Source: Lactifluus volemus
Taxonomy: Eukaryota; Basidiomycota; Agaricomycetes; Russulales; Russulaceae
NCBI GenBank assembly: GCA_022376515.1
Contig: WTXI01000150.1
Location: forward strand, 1 to 64,000
DNA length: 64,000 bases
Reading direction: 5' to 3'
A program made the translations under genes and the position numbers. Shown in pieces: positions 1-11,792 of this stretch; positions within the stretch are counted from its first letter, which is position 1, and each line of letters starts with the position of its first letter. The notes under the pieces are model-generated. The model saw nothing but the letters and a program-made list of their open reading frames with translations. It was not told the DNA's origin and did not search any database.

Positions 1-2
1 AA

Positions 3-191
3 CCCCACCAGCAATGCAAGTTCGGAGACTCTTGTAGAGTCCCCTTAGAACACCCTCATTGGCACTGGTCGTGCCCCTACACTGACGACAAGAAGGCTTA
101 CCTTTGGTATGGCCACGGTGTCGATCGCTCCACGTCTGGCTGGATCAACGCGGAGATGAGTGACTGGGACTATGCTGCTGACCGTGAATAA
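3..191 (+). CDS. C-terminal end of an unidentified retroelement ORF (partial)
   Basis: An open frame enters from the left edge and stops at TAA 189-191. The 62 visible residues include a Cys/His-rich stretch (CKFGDSC, then EHPHWHW and SC) and end in SDWDYAADRE. The stop lies just before a purine-rich tract (212-224) and an LTR, so this is probably the last part of the coding region of an LTR element that lies mostly outside the window. I do not recognise the domain. The Cys/His spacing could bind zinc, but that is a guess. Confidence 0.45.
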   Translation, partial: PHQQCKFGDSCRVPLEHPHWHWSCPYTDDKKAYLWYGHGVDRSTSGWINAEMSDWDYAADRE

Positions 192-224
192 ACGCAGGTG
201 GACTGCGCCTTAGACGGGGGATGG

Positions 225-830
225 TGTTATGGACTGACACGTGCCTGCTGACTCATACTATACATTTTTCGGACTGATGACTCACTTCTGCTGACTCCCT
301 TGCTTATGTGAATGGACTGCCGATCACTTTGTTTCAGATCGCCTACTTATTTCTCTCACGACACAGCCTTACACAGCACCGTACAGCCTCAAGCAACAGC
401 CACATGCACAGGATGACTCGCTGATTCCTGAAACATGTTTCAAACACTGAAAGCTGTACGAAGGTCACAGCCCCTACGGCTGTGTATATAGCCTCGTTCT
501 TCTGTATATAAACCCTGTACTTTCTGCCCTAGAGACCTTAAGTCTCAGTTTTGTTTCGCAATCCAAGTCTTCTATCTATTAGAACCTTGCTTGCCTAGAA
601 GCATCAGACCTGAGAGAACCCTCTTGACATCACACTCTTCGACTTCTTGACACTTTGGTCTTATCCCTAAGCCCAAAGCCCTTGACCTCTGAAACGCTCT
701 TGACTTAGTCGTTTACTAAGTCTCGTCTTTATCGAACCTTTGATCTTGACTTGCACGTCTTGCAAGTCCAGTTCTTGACTTCACGAACGAACGTACACTT
801 CGTACAAAGGTCCCACTTGGAACCTTAACA
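225..830 (+). repeat. LTR family A, probable 3' LTR
   Basis: The segment begins TGTTATGG and ends CCTTAACA, giving TGTTA...TAACA termini, and is preceded by a purine-rich tract (AGACGGGGGATGG, 212-224) as expected for a 3' LTR. A TATATAAA box lies near 505-512. The part from about 369 to 830 recurs nearly unchanged at 50575-51037, which fixes the right border. The left border rests only on the terminal motif and the tract. The 5' partner LTR would lie outside the window. Confidence 0.7.
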
Positions 831-837
831 CAGGACC

Positions 838-2019
838 ATGGCTCACGCTCGAGCCCCTGTCAAGACCGCAGGACGAGGCTGGCCCTTCCATTTCTCATGA
901 ATTTTTACCTCCCCAGGTTTTCACCGAGACTCCCATTTCTCAGCCCTCTCAAACGCCCGCCTTGGATACTTTGGCCGGCGGGGCAGAGCCCTCCCTCGAA
1001 CCTCGCTACTTCCCCCCCGGGAAAAAGCTTGCAAAGAAGAAGGCACTTTCTGGGGATGCCGAACTCTCCGTTTTCGACATCCTCAACACCTTTCGTCGTC
1101 GTTGGTTCCTCTCAGTGGACAACCTCAGGGCCAAGGCCCTCTCAGCTCAAAGGCCGAGGACGGAAAAATTTTCTGGGTTGAGTTCGCTCCCCAATTCCAT
1201 GCTCACCTGGTCAAGTGCGCTGTCGCGCTTGTGCCTCGCCCCATCGATAAGGTGAAAAAGGTGATGTTCGGATATATCTTAGAGCTTCTTAACGGGGAAG
1301 GCCCGCAAACCTTCTTTGAACTCTCAAAAGGCCAGCAGAGAGCTACGCAGGCCCAAAAGGAGAAGAGGCGACTCTCACGGAAAAGGAACCGCGCATCGAG
1401 GCGAGATCGCCGAAAAGCGGCCGAAGAGGCTGTTAACGGCAGACCACAACGGCAATGCCCGACCTGCAGACGTAAGTTCGCGTCCCGCAAAGCCGCGAAG
1501 CGACACCGATGCCCTATTTCCATGGAGGAGAGCGGAAAGAGTGGGGACGCGAAGGGCAAGGGTAAAACCGCCCCCCGCACAAGGCTGGACAAGCCAGGCC
1601 CCCCCAAACCTCCCACCGCACCCTCCAACACGGTCACTCCATTGGCCACCACTGCCCTGCAAACTGCGAAGACGCTCAAGACTAAAGCTCCGAAGAAAAA
1701 GAAGAAGCAAAACGCCTGCAAGAGGCCGAACACTCCATCCAGCGCTTTCGAGGTGGCATCATCCGGTCTCGCCCCATCCCGCACTACGGTCAGAGAGTTT
1801 GCGTCCGACCAGCGTTACGAGGGTACTTCCGACCGACGCTCAACTCGGCTCAACACCGACGAGAAGCGGAGGACTAGGAGAGGGCTAATGGACTCAGTAA
1901 CGTGACAGGACTTGAGTAGTGGTACTGTCAGGACTTGAACGCGGTATATAGGATATTTGTAACCTGAACCCGCTTAATAAAAGTTATTCCAAAAAAAAAA
2001 AAAAAAAAAAAAAAAAAAA
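838..2019 (+). mobile_element. Poly(A) retroposon, copy 1 (5'-truncated)
   Basis: This is homologous to the minus-strand copy at 26202-27740 and ends in a 29-A tract (1991-2019) after an AATAAA signal (about 1975-1980). Homology starts only about a quarter of the way into the copy-2 ORF, so the 5' end is missing, as is usual for target-primed retroposition. It begins within about 10 bases of the end of LTR A, so it seems to have landed at or beside the LTR edge. No target duplication was found. No reverse transcriptase is encoded. Confidence 0.7.
847..1905 (+). pseudogene. Retroposon ORF with C2HC-type finger, frameshifted
   Basis: The conserved protein has the segment FPPGKKLAKKKAL, a hydrophobic middle (HAHLVKCAVALVPRPI) and a very basic region, then a finger CPTCRRKFASRKAAKRHRC and a Lys/Pro-rich tail ending RRTRRGLMDSVT. 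Compared with the copy at 26315-27692, one A is missing from an A-run near 1149-1151, which shifts the frame between SAQ and AEDGKI. The 5' part is also absent, so it is a dead copy. Basic charge plus a zinc finger suggest a nucleic-acid-binding ORF1-like protein. That role is inferred. Confidence 0.6.
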
Positions 2020-3684
2020 CGGGGCAAAAATGATGCCCTTACAACTGAATTCGACACTGTTATATACCTGTCCATAGTAGCTAATAATATAGCTACTAAT
2101 TGCTATAATATAACGTGAAACGAGAGAAAACGAGTGCGAAATATCGGAGGCGTCACGAGCGGCGCGCTCGATCCTCGAATGAGGCTGCGCCCTCTTGAAA
2201 CACGCGAGGGGCCTCGGAAACTAATACTAGAGCTAATAAAAAAGATAGTAGGTCAGTTTGAAACATGAAAGGTATGGTATAACGGTCTGGACGTCCACCC
2301 CCAACGGGGAGTGGGCGCGATCCATCCCGGGTCGCCCTCAGGCTGCCGGCTGCGGTGGCATCGCCTTCCTCGGGCTCCTCTGGCCTCCCGCGGCCATAAC
2401 CTCCTCGCCCTCCAACTCCTCTTCAATCGGAGCTGCAAACCAACAGTGAAAGTGTGGGTGTGAAGGGGACATCGTTGCAGGGGCAAAAGGTGTTGTCGCC
2501 TGCTAGTGGCCAGAACTGGTCGCTGTAGTCTGCGAAGAAGGCGTGTTGACTGAGGATTTGCAGCCTGGACGTGAAGAGATGTCTGTTTTTGTGGGAGAGT
2601 AACCCCCGCACAAATGGTGGAGGTTGGTTAGTCGGGGTGCTAGGGCAGGCGCGCCAGGCCTTGTGGCCCGGCGTGCGAGGGAGTTCTCCAGAGGCAAGCT
2701 CCTTCCCCCATAAGTGAAAAGCGAGGTTAGAGGGGGGAACTGGGGGTTCGACCACCAAAATAGGTTGCAATCCCCTAAGGAGGCAATCCAGTTCCTCCGA
2801 CCCAGGGACACAAGCCCAAGACTCCTTGAAGAGCTGTAACTCAACGGCGCGCGCTGGGGAGGGGTCCAAAAAGGAAGAAAGAGAAGACATAAAGTAGGAG
2901 GCAAAAGAAAGGAAAGGGGACTTAACGGAAGTGTTCAGAAGGCAAGGTAGCGCCAATTTGTTCGGTAGGAGAAGATAGAGAAAGCCCCCCGAAGGGAGTG
3001 AGAGGAAAAAATTGAGGCCCTGTGAAAGGGCCTTGAGGAGTGACCATCGACGGTCCGTGTCCACCGACACCCTCGACTGCAGCAACCTCTCTCCACTGTA
3101 AAGTAAGAATGCATGTCCGTAAGAGTCAGGGGTGGGGATAGGAAGGGTTCTAATATAAAGGCAATGAGCAAGAGGAGGGGGTTTAGTGATGAGGGAGTGA
3201 GTGAGAGAGTGTACCTCCTTAGGGAGGAAGTGTAGGAAGTGAAGCCCTGGTGTGACCAGGGGGACGAGTAAGGTGGGGAAGGGTAAGAGAAAGGAAAGAG
3301 CGGGGGGGTTCTGGATTTGACTAGAGACCAAAGGTTCGTAAGGGGAAGGAAGGTGGGGCGCCATCGTGAGATGGGGTTGGACCAGACCGACATGAGCATA
3401 GGGGAGGATAAAAAAAAAAAAAAAAAACCAGGTTCATCCGAGATTCTGAGAAGAGTTCAACTTTTGGGAAATGGCCTAAGTTCTCCGTCGAAAGCCAGTA
3501 AAATGAAAACAAGCATTTAACCGCTTTACGAGTTCCGTGGGTTTTACCTCAATTACCCAAGTGCTAGTGCCACCTGACCTAATATTGAAAAGACGACTCT
3601 ACTAGCCATACCTTAGACAGACTCACTGGCACTAACTGAATTCGAAGGATACACTAACCAGAGTTTGCGTATATACATGTGACT
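2020..3684. other. Region without a recognised gene; one long antisense ORF and an A-tract
   Basis: An AT-rich stretch (2040-2260) is followed by G/C-rich sequence. A minus-strand ORF of 313 codons (3364-2423) is open but Pro/Leu/Ser-rich, resembles no family I know and shows no splice pattern, so it is not called as a gene. An 18-A run at 3410-3427 could be the tail of another retroposon on the plus strand, with that ORF then being antisense. No target duplication was found. Confidence 0.4.
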
Positions 3685-6600
3685 CTATTTAGATGAACTG
3701 TGAACGTAAACCATAGCCCAATTTAATCCATACACAAACTTTGAGAGATCTATCTCCGTTCTATCTTTTCCAGCAACCCAGACTGTGTTAGCTTTATGAA
3801 GGTATGGCCGGTGAATGGGAGGAATCCACAAAAGGAGTTCTTTATCTTCTCCATACATCCATCCATCGTTGTCGATTGGGAACTTCTCCGTAAAGTGATC
3901 TTTCTCAATATTATCTTCTGCTCTGAGCTTCCCTACATGAATCGCGTGATCTCGTAAGGTCGAGGTGATAGGCTGCCTATCCAAAGTGGACGCACCAGAG
4001 TTAGTCGATTGGGTGAGTCCTGCTGTGGCATCCCACATGCGAATTGTGCAATCTCCCGAGGCCGAAATGAGCCGCTGCCCATCTGGTGTGAATGCAACAG
4101 ACTGGATCCATTCTGTGTGTCCAATAAACGGGCCCGCCACAGCCACCCCTGTTGCAGAGTCCCACAAGCGAATCGTGCGATCATTCGAGGCCGATGCAAT
4201 TTGCTGCCCGTCTGGGGAAAATGCAATAGAGGAGACGTGATCAGCGTGTCCAGAAAACGGGCCTACTAGTACTTGTCCTGTCGCAGAATCCCAGACACGA
4301 ATCTTGCGATCTCCCGAGGCTGAGGCGATTCGCTGCCCGTCGGGTGAAAAAGAAACAGATTGTACCCGGTTAGTATGTGTAAACGGGCCTGCTACGACCC
4401 CTCCTGTCGCAGCATCCCATACTCGAATCGTGCAGTCTTGGGAAGCAGACGCGATGCACTTCCCATCCGGCGAGAATGCAACAGAGATGACCGCCCCAGT
4501 GTGTCCAGTAAACGGGCCCACTACAACCTCTCCCGTTAAGGCATCCCAAATGCGAACTGTGCAATCGAATGAGGCCGACGCGATGCGTTGTCCGTCCGGC
4601 GAGAATGCAACAGACATGACTATATCGGTATGTCCAGTGAATGGGCCCGCTACAATACTTCCTGTCGCGGTATCCCATACGCGAATCGTGCGATCTCGCG
4701 AGGCCGAGGAGATCCGCCGCCCGTCAGGCGAGAATGCGACAAAAGCGACCCAATCGGTGTGACCAGTAAATGGACCTGCTGTGACCTCTCCTGTTGCAGC
4801 ATCCCACACACAGATTGTGCAATCTGCAGAGGCAGAGGCTATCCGTTGCCCGTCTGGTGAGATTGCAGCAGAAAAGGTCGATTGGGTATGTCCGGTAAAT
4901 GAGCCCCCTGCCTCTTCTTTTCTGGCATCCCACACACAAACCGTGCGATCGTGCGAGGCCGAGGCAATGCGCTGCCCGTCCGGCGAGACTGCAACAGAAA
5001 ATATCGAAGAGCTATGTCCAGTAAATGGCCCTGCTACGATCTGCCCTGCTGCGGAATCCCACACACAAATCGTGCGATCGATCGAGGCTGAGGTGATGCG
5101 TTTCCCGTCCGGCGAGAATGCAATAGAGGAGATAGGATTGGTGTGTCCAGTAAACGGGCCTGCTACGGCTTGTCCTGTTGCGGAATCCCACACACGAATC
5201 GTGCGATCGTCAGAGGCCGAAGCGAGGTGCTTCCCATCCGGTGAGAATACAACACACTTAACCCGTTCTGTGTGTCCACTAAACGGGCCCGCTACGACCT
5301 CTCCGGTTGCAACATCCCACATGCGAATCGTGCAATCCTTGGAAGCCGATGCGATACATTGCCCATCTGTTGAGAATGTAACACAGTAGACTCCGTCGGT
5401 GTGCCCAATAAACGGGCTTGCTATGACTTCTCCAATTGCGGCATCCCAAACACGAATTGTGCCATCCTTCGAGGCAGAGGCGATGTGTTGTCCGTTTGGT
5501 GAGAATGCAACGCATTTGATCGACCTCGTGTGTCCAGTAAATGGTCCGGCTACGACCACTCCTGTTGCGGCATCCCACACGCAAATCGTGCGATCGGCCG
5601 ATGCTGATGCGATGCGTTTGCCATCAGGCGAGAATGCGACCGAGAAGACCTGATCGGTGTGACCAGTAAATGGTCCCGCGACAATGTCCCCCGTTGTTGC
5701 ATCCCACACCCGAATCGTGCGATCTCGCGAGCCTGATGCGATCCGCTGCCCATCTGGAGAGAATACAACGGACTCGACTGGTCCGTCATGTGCTTGAATC
5801 GTCATCTCCAATGCCGGCCAATCAGATAGCTGTCCGCGTCTCAAAAACAATGTGTGTGGGAATAGGTGAAGGTGGTGCTTGACGATGTGGGAAGAGGATG
5901 GCGCAAAAGGGAGAGCAGATATATATATGTGCGGGACGCTTCTTGATATCGCCATCCCGAAATACCGCACAAAAGCAAATGCGTCATTCACTAATGCCAG
6001 CATATCCTCAACCTCTGATTGACATGATTGCTGCAATTGAACCCAATAGTTACTACACGTCGTATAATGTGACACGATGCACCTACCTTCCGCTGATCAG
6101 ACCGCAACCATGTGTTCAGAGACGCCAGTGCTCGTGATCCAAGACCGATGCTGTTCTTGATGCTAAGCACTTCTAGCCAAAAAAGGAATCTTGTCTCGAA
6201 TAGCGATCGAAGTTTTGGAAACAGGTCCTGTTCAATACCAAGACGTTCTAAATGGTCGCCCCAGAAGATGCACGCATACGATAGAGCAGGTGGAATATAT
6301 TTGGCAGTTCGAGATCCGAGATCTGGCACGTCCCTATTAGCAAGGTATGACGATTCGAGTTTGCAAAGGTTGAATTTGAGGTCATTGAGCATTAATCCAA
6401 GGCAGGAATGTGCCAACCGACGGTGAGACCTGCCAAGGTCGATGTGAAACACCCCACTCTTCTCATCCGCCAGGAAGTCACGAAATGAGGTGTGGAGAGG
6501 GACAATCGGGAGGGTGTCGTCGGATGAGGTCACGTTACTGAGCAGTGAGCCAAGGTGACCGAGCATCTCAACAACGCAATCGGAATCCTCGGGATCAGGA

Positions 6601-8614
6601 TCCTCCGGGTCATCCTTGGGTGCATGCAGTTGCAGAATAGTCAAAGAACGGATCGAAAGCGGCACCATCGCAGCGAAAAGCTGTCCCATCACAGACCGAA
6701 ATAGAGTCTGTGCTGCAAGCGGCTTGAAGTATCCTTCTAAAACTTCTCTGTACAGCTGGTCCAACGGATCCTGTCCATCCCGACCTCGTGAGTGTCCCAA
6801 CAGACGCTGTATGACCTGTTTCCTGCTAAACCCAAAGCTAGGAGGTGGCTTATTTATCAACCCGCATGCAACGGCAGCCCACTGAAACGAGCCTTCCGCC
6901 GCCTCTGCCAGTTTGGCTCCATGTCGTTTGAACAAGCCCAAGGGGAGTTCGCTCTCGAGATACAGGTGAATATCTTGCTCCGTCTTAACAGCTAGTTTTG
7001 GATCGTCCATGTAGATGGTGCGCACGGACAGCGCGTTACCAAATACATGTTCGATTCCATTGTCCAGCCTCGAGGTGATGAAGATGCGAAAGTTTGATGG
7101 GAACTCGAACAGATGTTGGGCAATAAATTTGTGTAATCCGCTTTGGTGAATCACATCACCGCTCTCATCCAACGCATCGATAACGATGAGAATTGGATCC
7201 CCAAGCTGAACGTGCTTGACAGGTTCGAGCAGGAGGCGTTCGAAAAGGGTACGATAGTGTCGAGTACTACAAAGAGATGGATCATTCTTCAGCACCCTCC
7301 CGAGGGCGAGTTTGAACAGAGGATAGCAATTGGAGAGATCGCGAGCAAGTGTCGTGAACAACTGGTGAGCCTCGTCTTTGGAGCCCTCCTTCCGTAGAAA
7401 AGCGAAGTAAGAGCCGAGATGCTTGTTTTCTAACCGACGGGCGACTTCATGGGCAATCGAAGACTTTCCTGTGCCGGCCTGGCCGAGGAGCACGAGCCCA
7501 CGTTGAGATTCTCGATCCTCGACCCAGTTGATGATATGGTCCAAGAAATCTTCTCGTGTGCCCGGAAGACAGCGCCTGTCATCGCCAAATCGCCAGCCTC
7601 CTTTATAAGGCAATTCTCTTATTTTTGCGTCGAGTTCTTTGTCTCCTCATCAGATTGACCATTCGACAATCCATACCATAAGGAGTACGCACCATGTTCC
7701 AGCACAACACCCCCTGCGATAACAGTAGTACCCGCGAGAAAATTATCTCGCAGTCGAGCAAGGTTCGTGCGGTACTCATCAATCTTACCGTCCACTTGGC
7801 AGACGATATTCTTCAAAGTCCGCTTTCCTAAATCAAATCTTTATTATGATGAATGACCACAGAGAGGCAAAGACGACGTACCGACATTCACGTCCTCCGC
7901 ATACGATATAATAAATTTAGCACATTCCGAGACACACTCCAGCATCTCATCCAAGATTTTCGGTTGCGTAGACTCCGGGTCCATGTTCCTCAAAAGGTCC
8001 GCCTTCTTCGCAAAGTCAAACGCATCCATTATTGCTTGAAGTAGTGTTCTGACGTTGTCGTCACGCTTCAGCTGGAGTAGCAAAGTCTGACGGCAGGTGA
8101 AAGAAAAAAATGAACTATGTATATCCACCGACAGAGCACGGAGACGAACCTCGGGAATCTTTGAGAGCAATTTCCATGCTAACTTTGCGTGGGGGAACAA
8201 CTGAACAGCAGTTTAGCAAGGAATACGGAAAACCCATCATGGTGTTAGTCATACCTCAGCGATCGGGTCGACAGTGTCAATCACTTGCTTCAAAACATCA
8301 ATGGCTGTCTTCCACGCTTTTATGGTATCCATGGCTTCCATTGCTTCTTCAGCACGATAAAGAGTACGTGGCATCTCCGACTGGCTGACAACAGCTGGCC
8401 TCACAGGAGTATCGCCCTCAGTGGGAAGGTCAAGCGTCTAGGATAAAGGAGATAGAGAGGCGGCAACTGTCATGGGTTGCCTGGTTTCATGATTTATTTG
8501 GATAGAAGGACGTACAGCATCTCCTTCAGCAGCAGACTCTGTTGTCACATGATTCGATGTAATGGCTGCTGTAGTCAGAGACTCGGTGATTGTCAAAAGT
8601 ATATTCGGCTTCAT
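3685..8614 (-). CDS. NACHT-WD40 NLR (STAND) protein, 14 WD repeats
   Basis: Seven exons join in phase: 8614-8516, 8437-8255, 8200-8150, about 8086-7882, 7827-7693, 7645-6087 and 6030-3685, giving about 1525 aa. The start at 8614 is the least certain point. Domain order: helical N-terminal region (about 50-230) common in agaricomycete NLRs; NACHT with P-loop GQAGTGKS and Walker B ILIVIDALDE; a helical linker; then 14 WD repeats (FTGHT..VAFSPDG..IASAS.DRTIRVWD); and a short C-terminal tail (DGWMYGEDKELLLWIPP). Proteins of this class are STAND switches linked to non-self recognition and cell death in fungi. The effector type here is not identifiable. All introns are GT-AG with typical lengths and no frame break was seen, so it looks functional. 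Confidence 0.88.
3988..5805 (-). repeat. About 129-bp tandem coding repeat (14 WD40 units)
   Basis: Fourteen units of about 43 codons encode near-identical WD blades. Central units repeat the phrase from GPFTGHT to IRVWDAATG with few changes. One unit (the twelfth) lacks the Gly of FTGHT. High identity between units points to recent amplification or gene conversion, as is typical for repeat-based recognition domains of fungal NLRs. Fourteen fits two seven-bladed propellers. Confidence 0.85.
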
Positions 8615-10078
8615 TGAGTGTCTACCATGTCCATCATCAGCGCTAAAAACTACATCAAGTTCTATATGTAGGACGCTCAGCAAGATGCATGAGTAAGGAT
8701 CCGAAGAAATGAACGAACCGCGTCGGGCTTCACAGGCTATCTCCTGCTGCCCGAGAAGCATGTCTTTTCGCACAGTTCTCTTTGCATAAAGAGATACAGT
8801 AATATGAGAGAGCGATTGTACGACACTGTACGGGAGTCAGTTGGGTATTGAAACGGATATACGACATTTCTCACAATGTGTCGACTTTCTCGTTCCATTC
8901 GACGTGCTGATCAACACTTTGCATCGATCGGGTCTTCCATGTCTTCTCCCCGCTGGTCACTGTAACGTAAAACCGTCTCCCTTTCCCCGGGAGGGATTTC
9001 AGAGCAGGAAGATTGTGCGCCCTGAGGACTGACAGGAAAAGTTCAGTACTTATCGGTGCAGCATCACGAAAAATATATACCGGTGACTTCGAGCTGAAGC
9101 ACGCTCGGTTGTGTCTTGCTGACTTGATCGCTGATCAAAGGCAGAGTTGTCTGAGTAAATATCGAGATGAATGGAAGTGAGTGATGTACCCGATTCGGGA
9201 TGTCTGAGGATCTGGGCTGCAGTAATGGTTAACATCCGGGGACATCAGGTGTGAGAGACTTTGACATACGAATTTGGTTGAGCGAATGACATCGTAGAAC
9301 GAAGTGAGAAGTTGAGATTGAAATGACCACTGGCCTGTACTCGTTAGAGCGCTTCGTCGTTTGGAACAAATAAAACAAAAGTCAGAAAAAAGGCGCTGGT
9401 GATCCCTTGTTGAGTTTGTGCAGCTCGAAGTTAGTTCACTAGGGGATCCAACTAGAAATGCCAATTGTTTGCTGAAGCTCGTCCTGGGAAAAGTGTTATG
9501 TTGGGTGAGATTGATCTTATCTTTTCGCACTTTTTTTGAAAGCGCTAGCGCTTATTCTCAAGTACCTCAGGTTACTTACTACAGTATATGCGATCAGCCC
9601 TACCTAATTAAGCTGAAGTCGACTCAGGTACCGTAGTAGCAGTAGGAGTAGGAGCCAACAGAATCAAGTCATGTAACCTTTTTCGCGTGTTAGAGTCATG
9701 TGCATCCTCACCCTCGCACACTGGCGCAACGTAAAAGATCTGCGACGTCGCTGGGATGCACGCGAAGTTGAACGGAATCTTATAGTTGATGAGCACAGAT
9801 GAATCGTGGTATATACAAGCAGCGGATGGTATATAGCAAGGAAAAGAATGAACAAGAGATATGAATGCAATCGATGAATATGGTGAACGCAACTCTCGGA
9901 GTTATCCACGGAATTACTGATGAGGTTTAGTCTTGATTACATTGAATTGGCTTCATGAGTTAGCTATATGGGTACTGATGTAAAGCCTTGCGGCATGTAC
10001 TGTAGCAGTGGTGAAAAGGAAAGCAATGGTTCCTATCTTAGTTTAGTCACATCGGCAAAATGAACAAAGCCCAACATC
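8615..10078. other. Intergenic, nothing recognised
   Basis: Short ORFs on both strands (for example 9530-9135 minus) show no family resemblance and no convincing exon pattern. The part next to 8614 should hold the NLR promoter and perhaps an upstream leader exon. The right end borders the TIR element starting at 10079. Confidence 0.4.
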
Positions 10079-10099
10079 CATCAGCAATTGTCCATGTTG

Positions 10100-10330
10100 C
10101 TTAATGGTGCTTAGAGGTCTTAATGGTCTTAATTTTACCTTTTTTGCTTAATTTTGCTTGATGAAAATTTTGTTTAAGCACAATTAAGCAACTTAAGCAG
10201 GCTCAACATGCTCAGCACAATTAAGACTGGGATTAAGCATGCTCAGTATGCTCAGCACAATCAAGACTGACATTAAGCACACTCAACGTATTTAAGCAAC
10301 TAATGAAATGTTAAGGGGCTTTTAATCACA
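10100..10330. repeat. Left subterminal repeats (GCTTAAT type)
   Basis: The motif AAGCACAATTAAGC and close variants recur in both orientations. The matching right-arm cluster is at 12100-12270. Such subterminal arrays are the usual transposase-binding regions of CACTA-like elements; that function is inferred. Confidence 0.6.
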
Positions 10331-10777
10331 CTAAGCAAACAAACATAATTTACATAATCTAACCAAATCCGAAATTTTTGAAACTTATGAAAATTTTGCT
10401 AAGTCGTTTGTTTATTCTTGTTGGCACAATGTTGAGTTTCGTGCCTTATCATTTTCAACACTCCTTCTCACTGTTGCCTTTGTCTTCTTCACGTTGTCGG
10501 CCTCCGTGTTGTTGTGTCCGCGCCGCCGCTTCTGTGTCATCACCTCTCAGTGTCGCCCCTTCTGTCACCACCATTACCGGCCCCTGGCGCCGCCGCTTGT
10601 CTCAACGTCCCGCTGCCACCGCTGTCGCAGCCCTTTGCCGCTGCTGCCATTGTTGGTAAGGCATGGTCCTGGGTCTGTCGCATTTTTTGCTTTTGACTTC
10701 TCATACTGACATTTCCTCCTTCCTCCTCTGTGCATCATCACTTGCTCACCCTGTACCTCCTCCCGAGTCCCGACACG

Positions 10778-11792
10778 ATGAAGGCGTTTCGTGACTTTGT
10801 CAAGGGGTTCAAACCCAAATACCGTATCGTGCACGACCGCTCGCTCGGTTTGCCGACCGCGTCCCCCGCCGTGGTCGAGGTGCTGTTTTATGAGGGCTAT
10901 CTGAGAAGGATGCGAATCACCGGAGAGGTGAATCTGAACCTCGATTGTCCGGCAGAGTTCGTCGTGAGCGTGCCGAATCCTTCTCCCGTCTAGCCCCATC
11001 ACGCGTAGTCTTGGCAGCCTGACTCCTGGACTAGAACCCTTGTTGCACTGCGGGTCGCGCATCGCGGGCAAACAGATCGAGCGTGCATGGCTTTCTCCTC
11101 CTTTCGGAGTGCTCGCTCCCCCCAGCTAACCCGAGTCCCGTTTTATAGTTCGCTCCCCCCGGCGTCCGGATTCACAACGACGCGCACCGAGGCGCTGCAA
11201 GTAAAGGTCGCCGAAAATGGCGTCAAACCGGGCGACCCTTGTAAGCGAATTTGCGGATCCCAATGCGTTTCCCATGCTACTCGCTGAGTCAGAAGTTGCC
11301 AACGCGCAAAACAAACTCGTCTGTATCAAAAGTCTTGTCATCCGAGCCACCCCCGTCATCCCCGACATGAACACTGCCTTTTTCCGCTGCCTCACCTACA
11401 ACCACACCATGCAAGTCGGGATCGACCGCGGTAAGATCGATGAGCCAGCGGCCTGCCCTCGCGACGTCTGTGCCTCGGTCGGCACCATGTCGCTCGTGCA
11501 CAACCGCTGCGAGTTTGCGGACAGACAGGTGATCCGACTGCAAGAGACGCCCGACGCGGTGCTGGATGGTCAGACGCCACACACGGTCTCGCTCAGCGCG
11601 TACGATGAACTGGTGGACGTGAGCTAGCCGGGCGACCGTCTCGTTGTCACGGGTATATTCTGCAGTGTGCTGGTGCGCGTGAATCCACGTCGTCGGACGA
11701 TCAAGAGCCTGTTCAAGACTTTTCTCGACATGGTGCATGTCAAACTTGGCAGAGACGACTCGAGACTCGCATTCGACAAGTCCACGCGTCCC
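10778..11792 (+). pseudogene. MCM4: MCM4 (Cdc54) N-terminal fragment captured in a transposon
   Basis: Two blocks read as the N-terminal half of the replicative helicase subunit MCM4. The first (10778-10985) contains MKAFRDFVKGFKPKYR and YLRRMRITGEVNLNLD. The second (11310-11792) contains LVIRATPVIPDMNTAFFRC, IDRGKIDEP, MSLVHNRCEFADRQVIRLQ, QTPHTVSLSAYDELVDV and VRVNPRRRTIKSLFKTF, which matches the OB-fold and zinc-ribbon region. An in-frame TAG (11625-11627) interrupts it between LVDVS and PGDRL, the sequence between the blocks does not match, and the whole AAA+ ATPase half is missing. It is therefore a dead copy within the TIR element 10079-12286. The functional gene should be elsewhere. 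Confidence 0.85.

Noticed and set aside
2423..3364. 313-codon minus-strand ORF as a gene
   Set aside because: No family resemblance, low-complexity composition and an A-tract suggesting the other strand; left as part of an unassigned region.
4304..5653. Plus-strand ORFs of 84-202 codons with a repeating CPSGENAT phrase
   Set aside because: They are antisense shadows of the minus-strand WD repeats; the period copies the WD unit and there is no independent domain.
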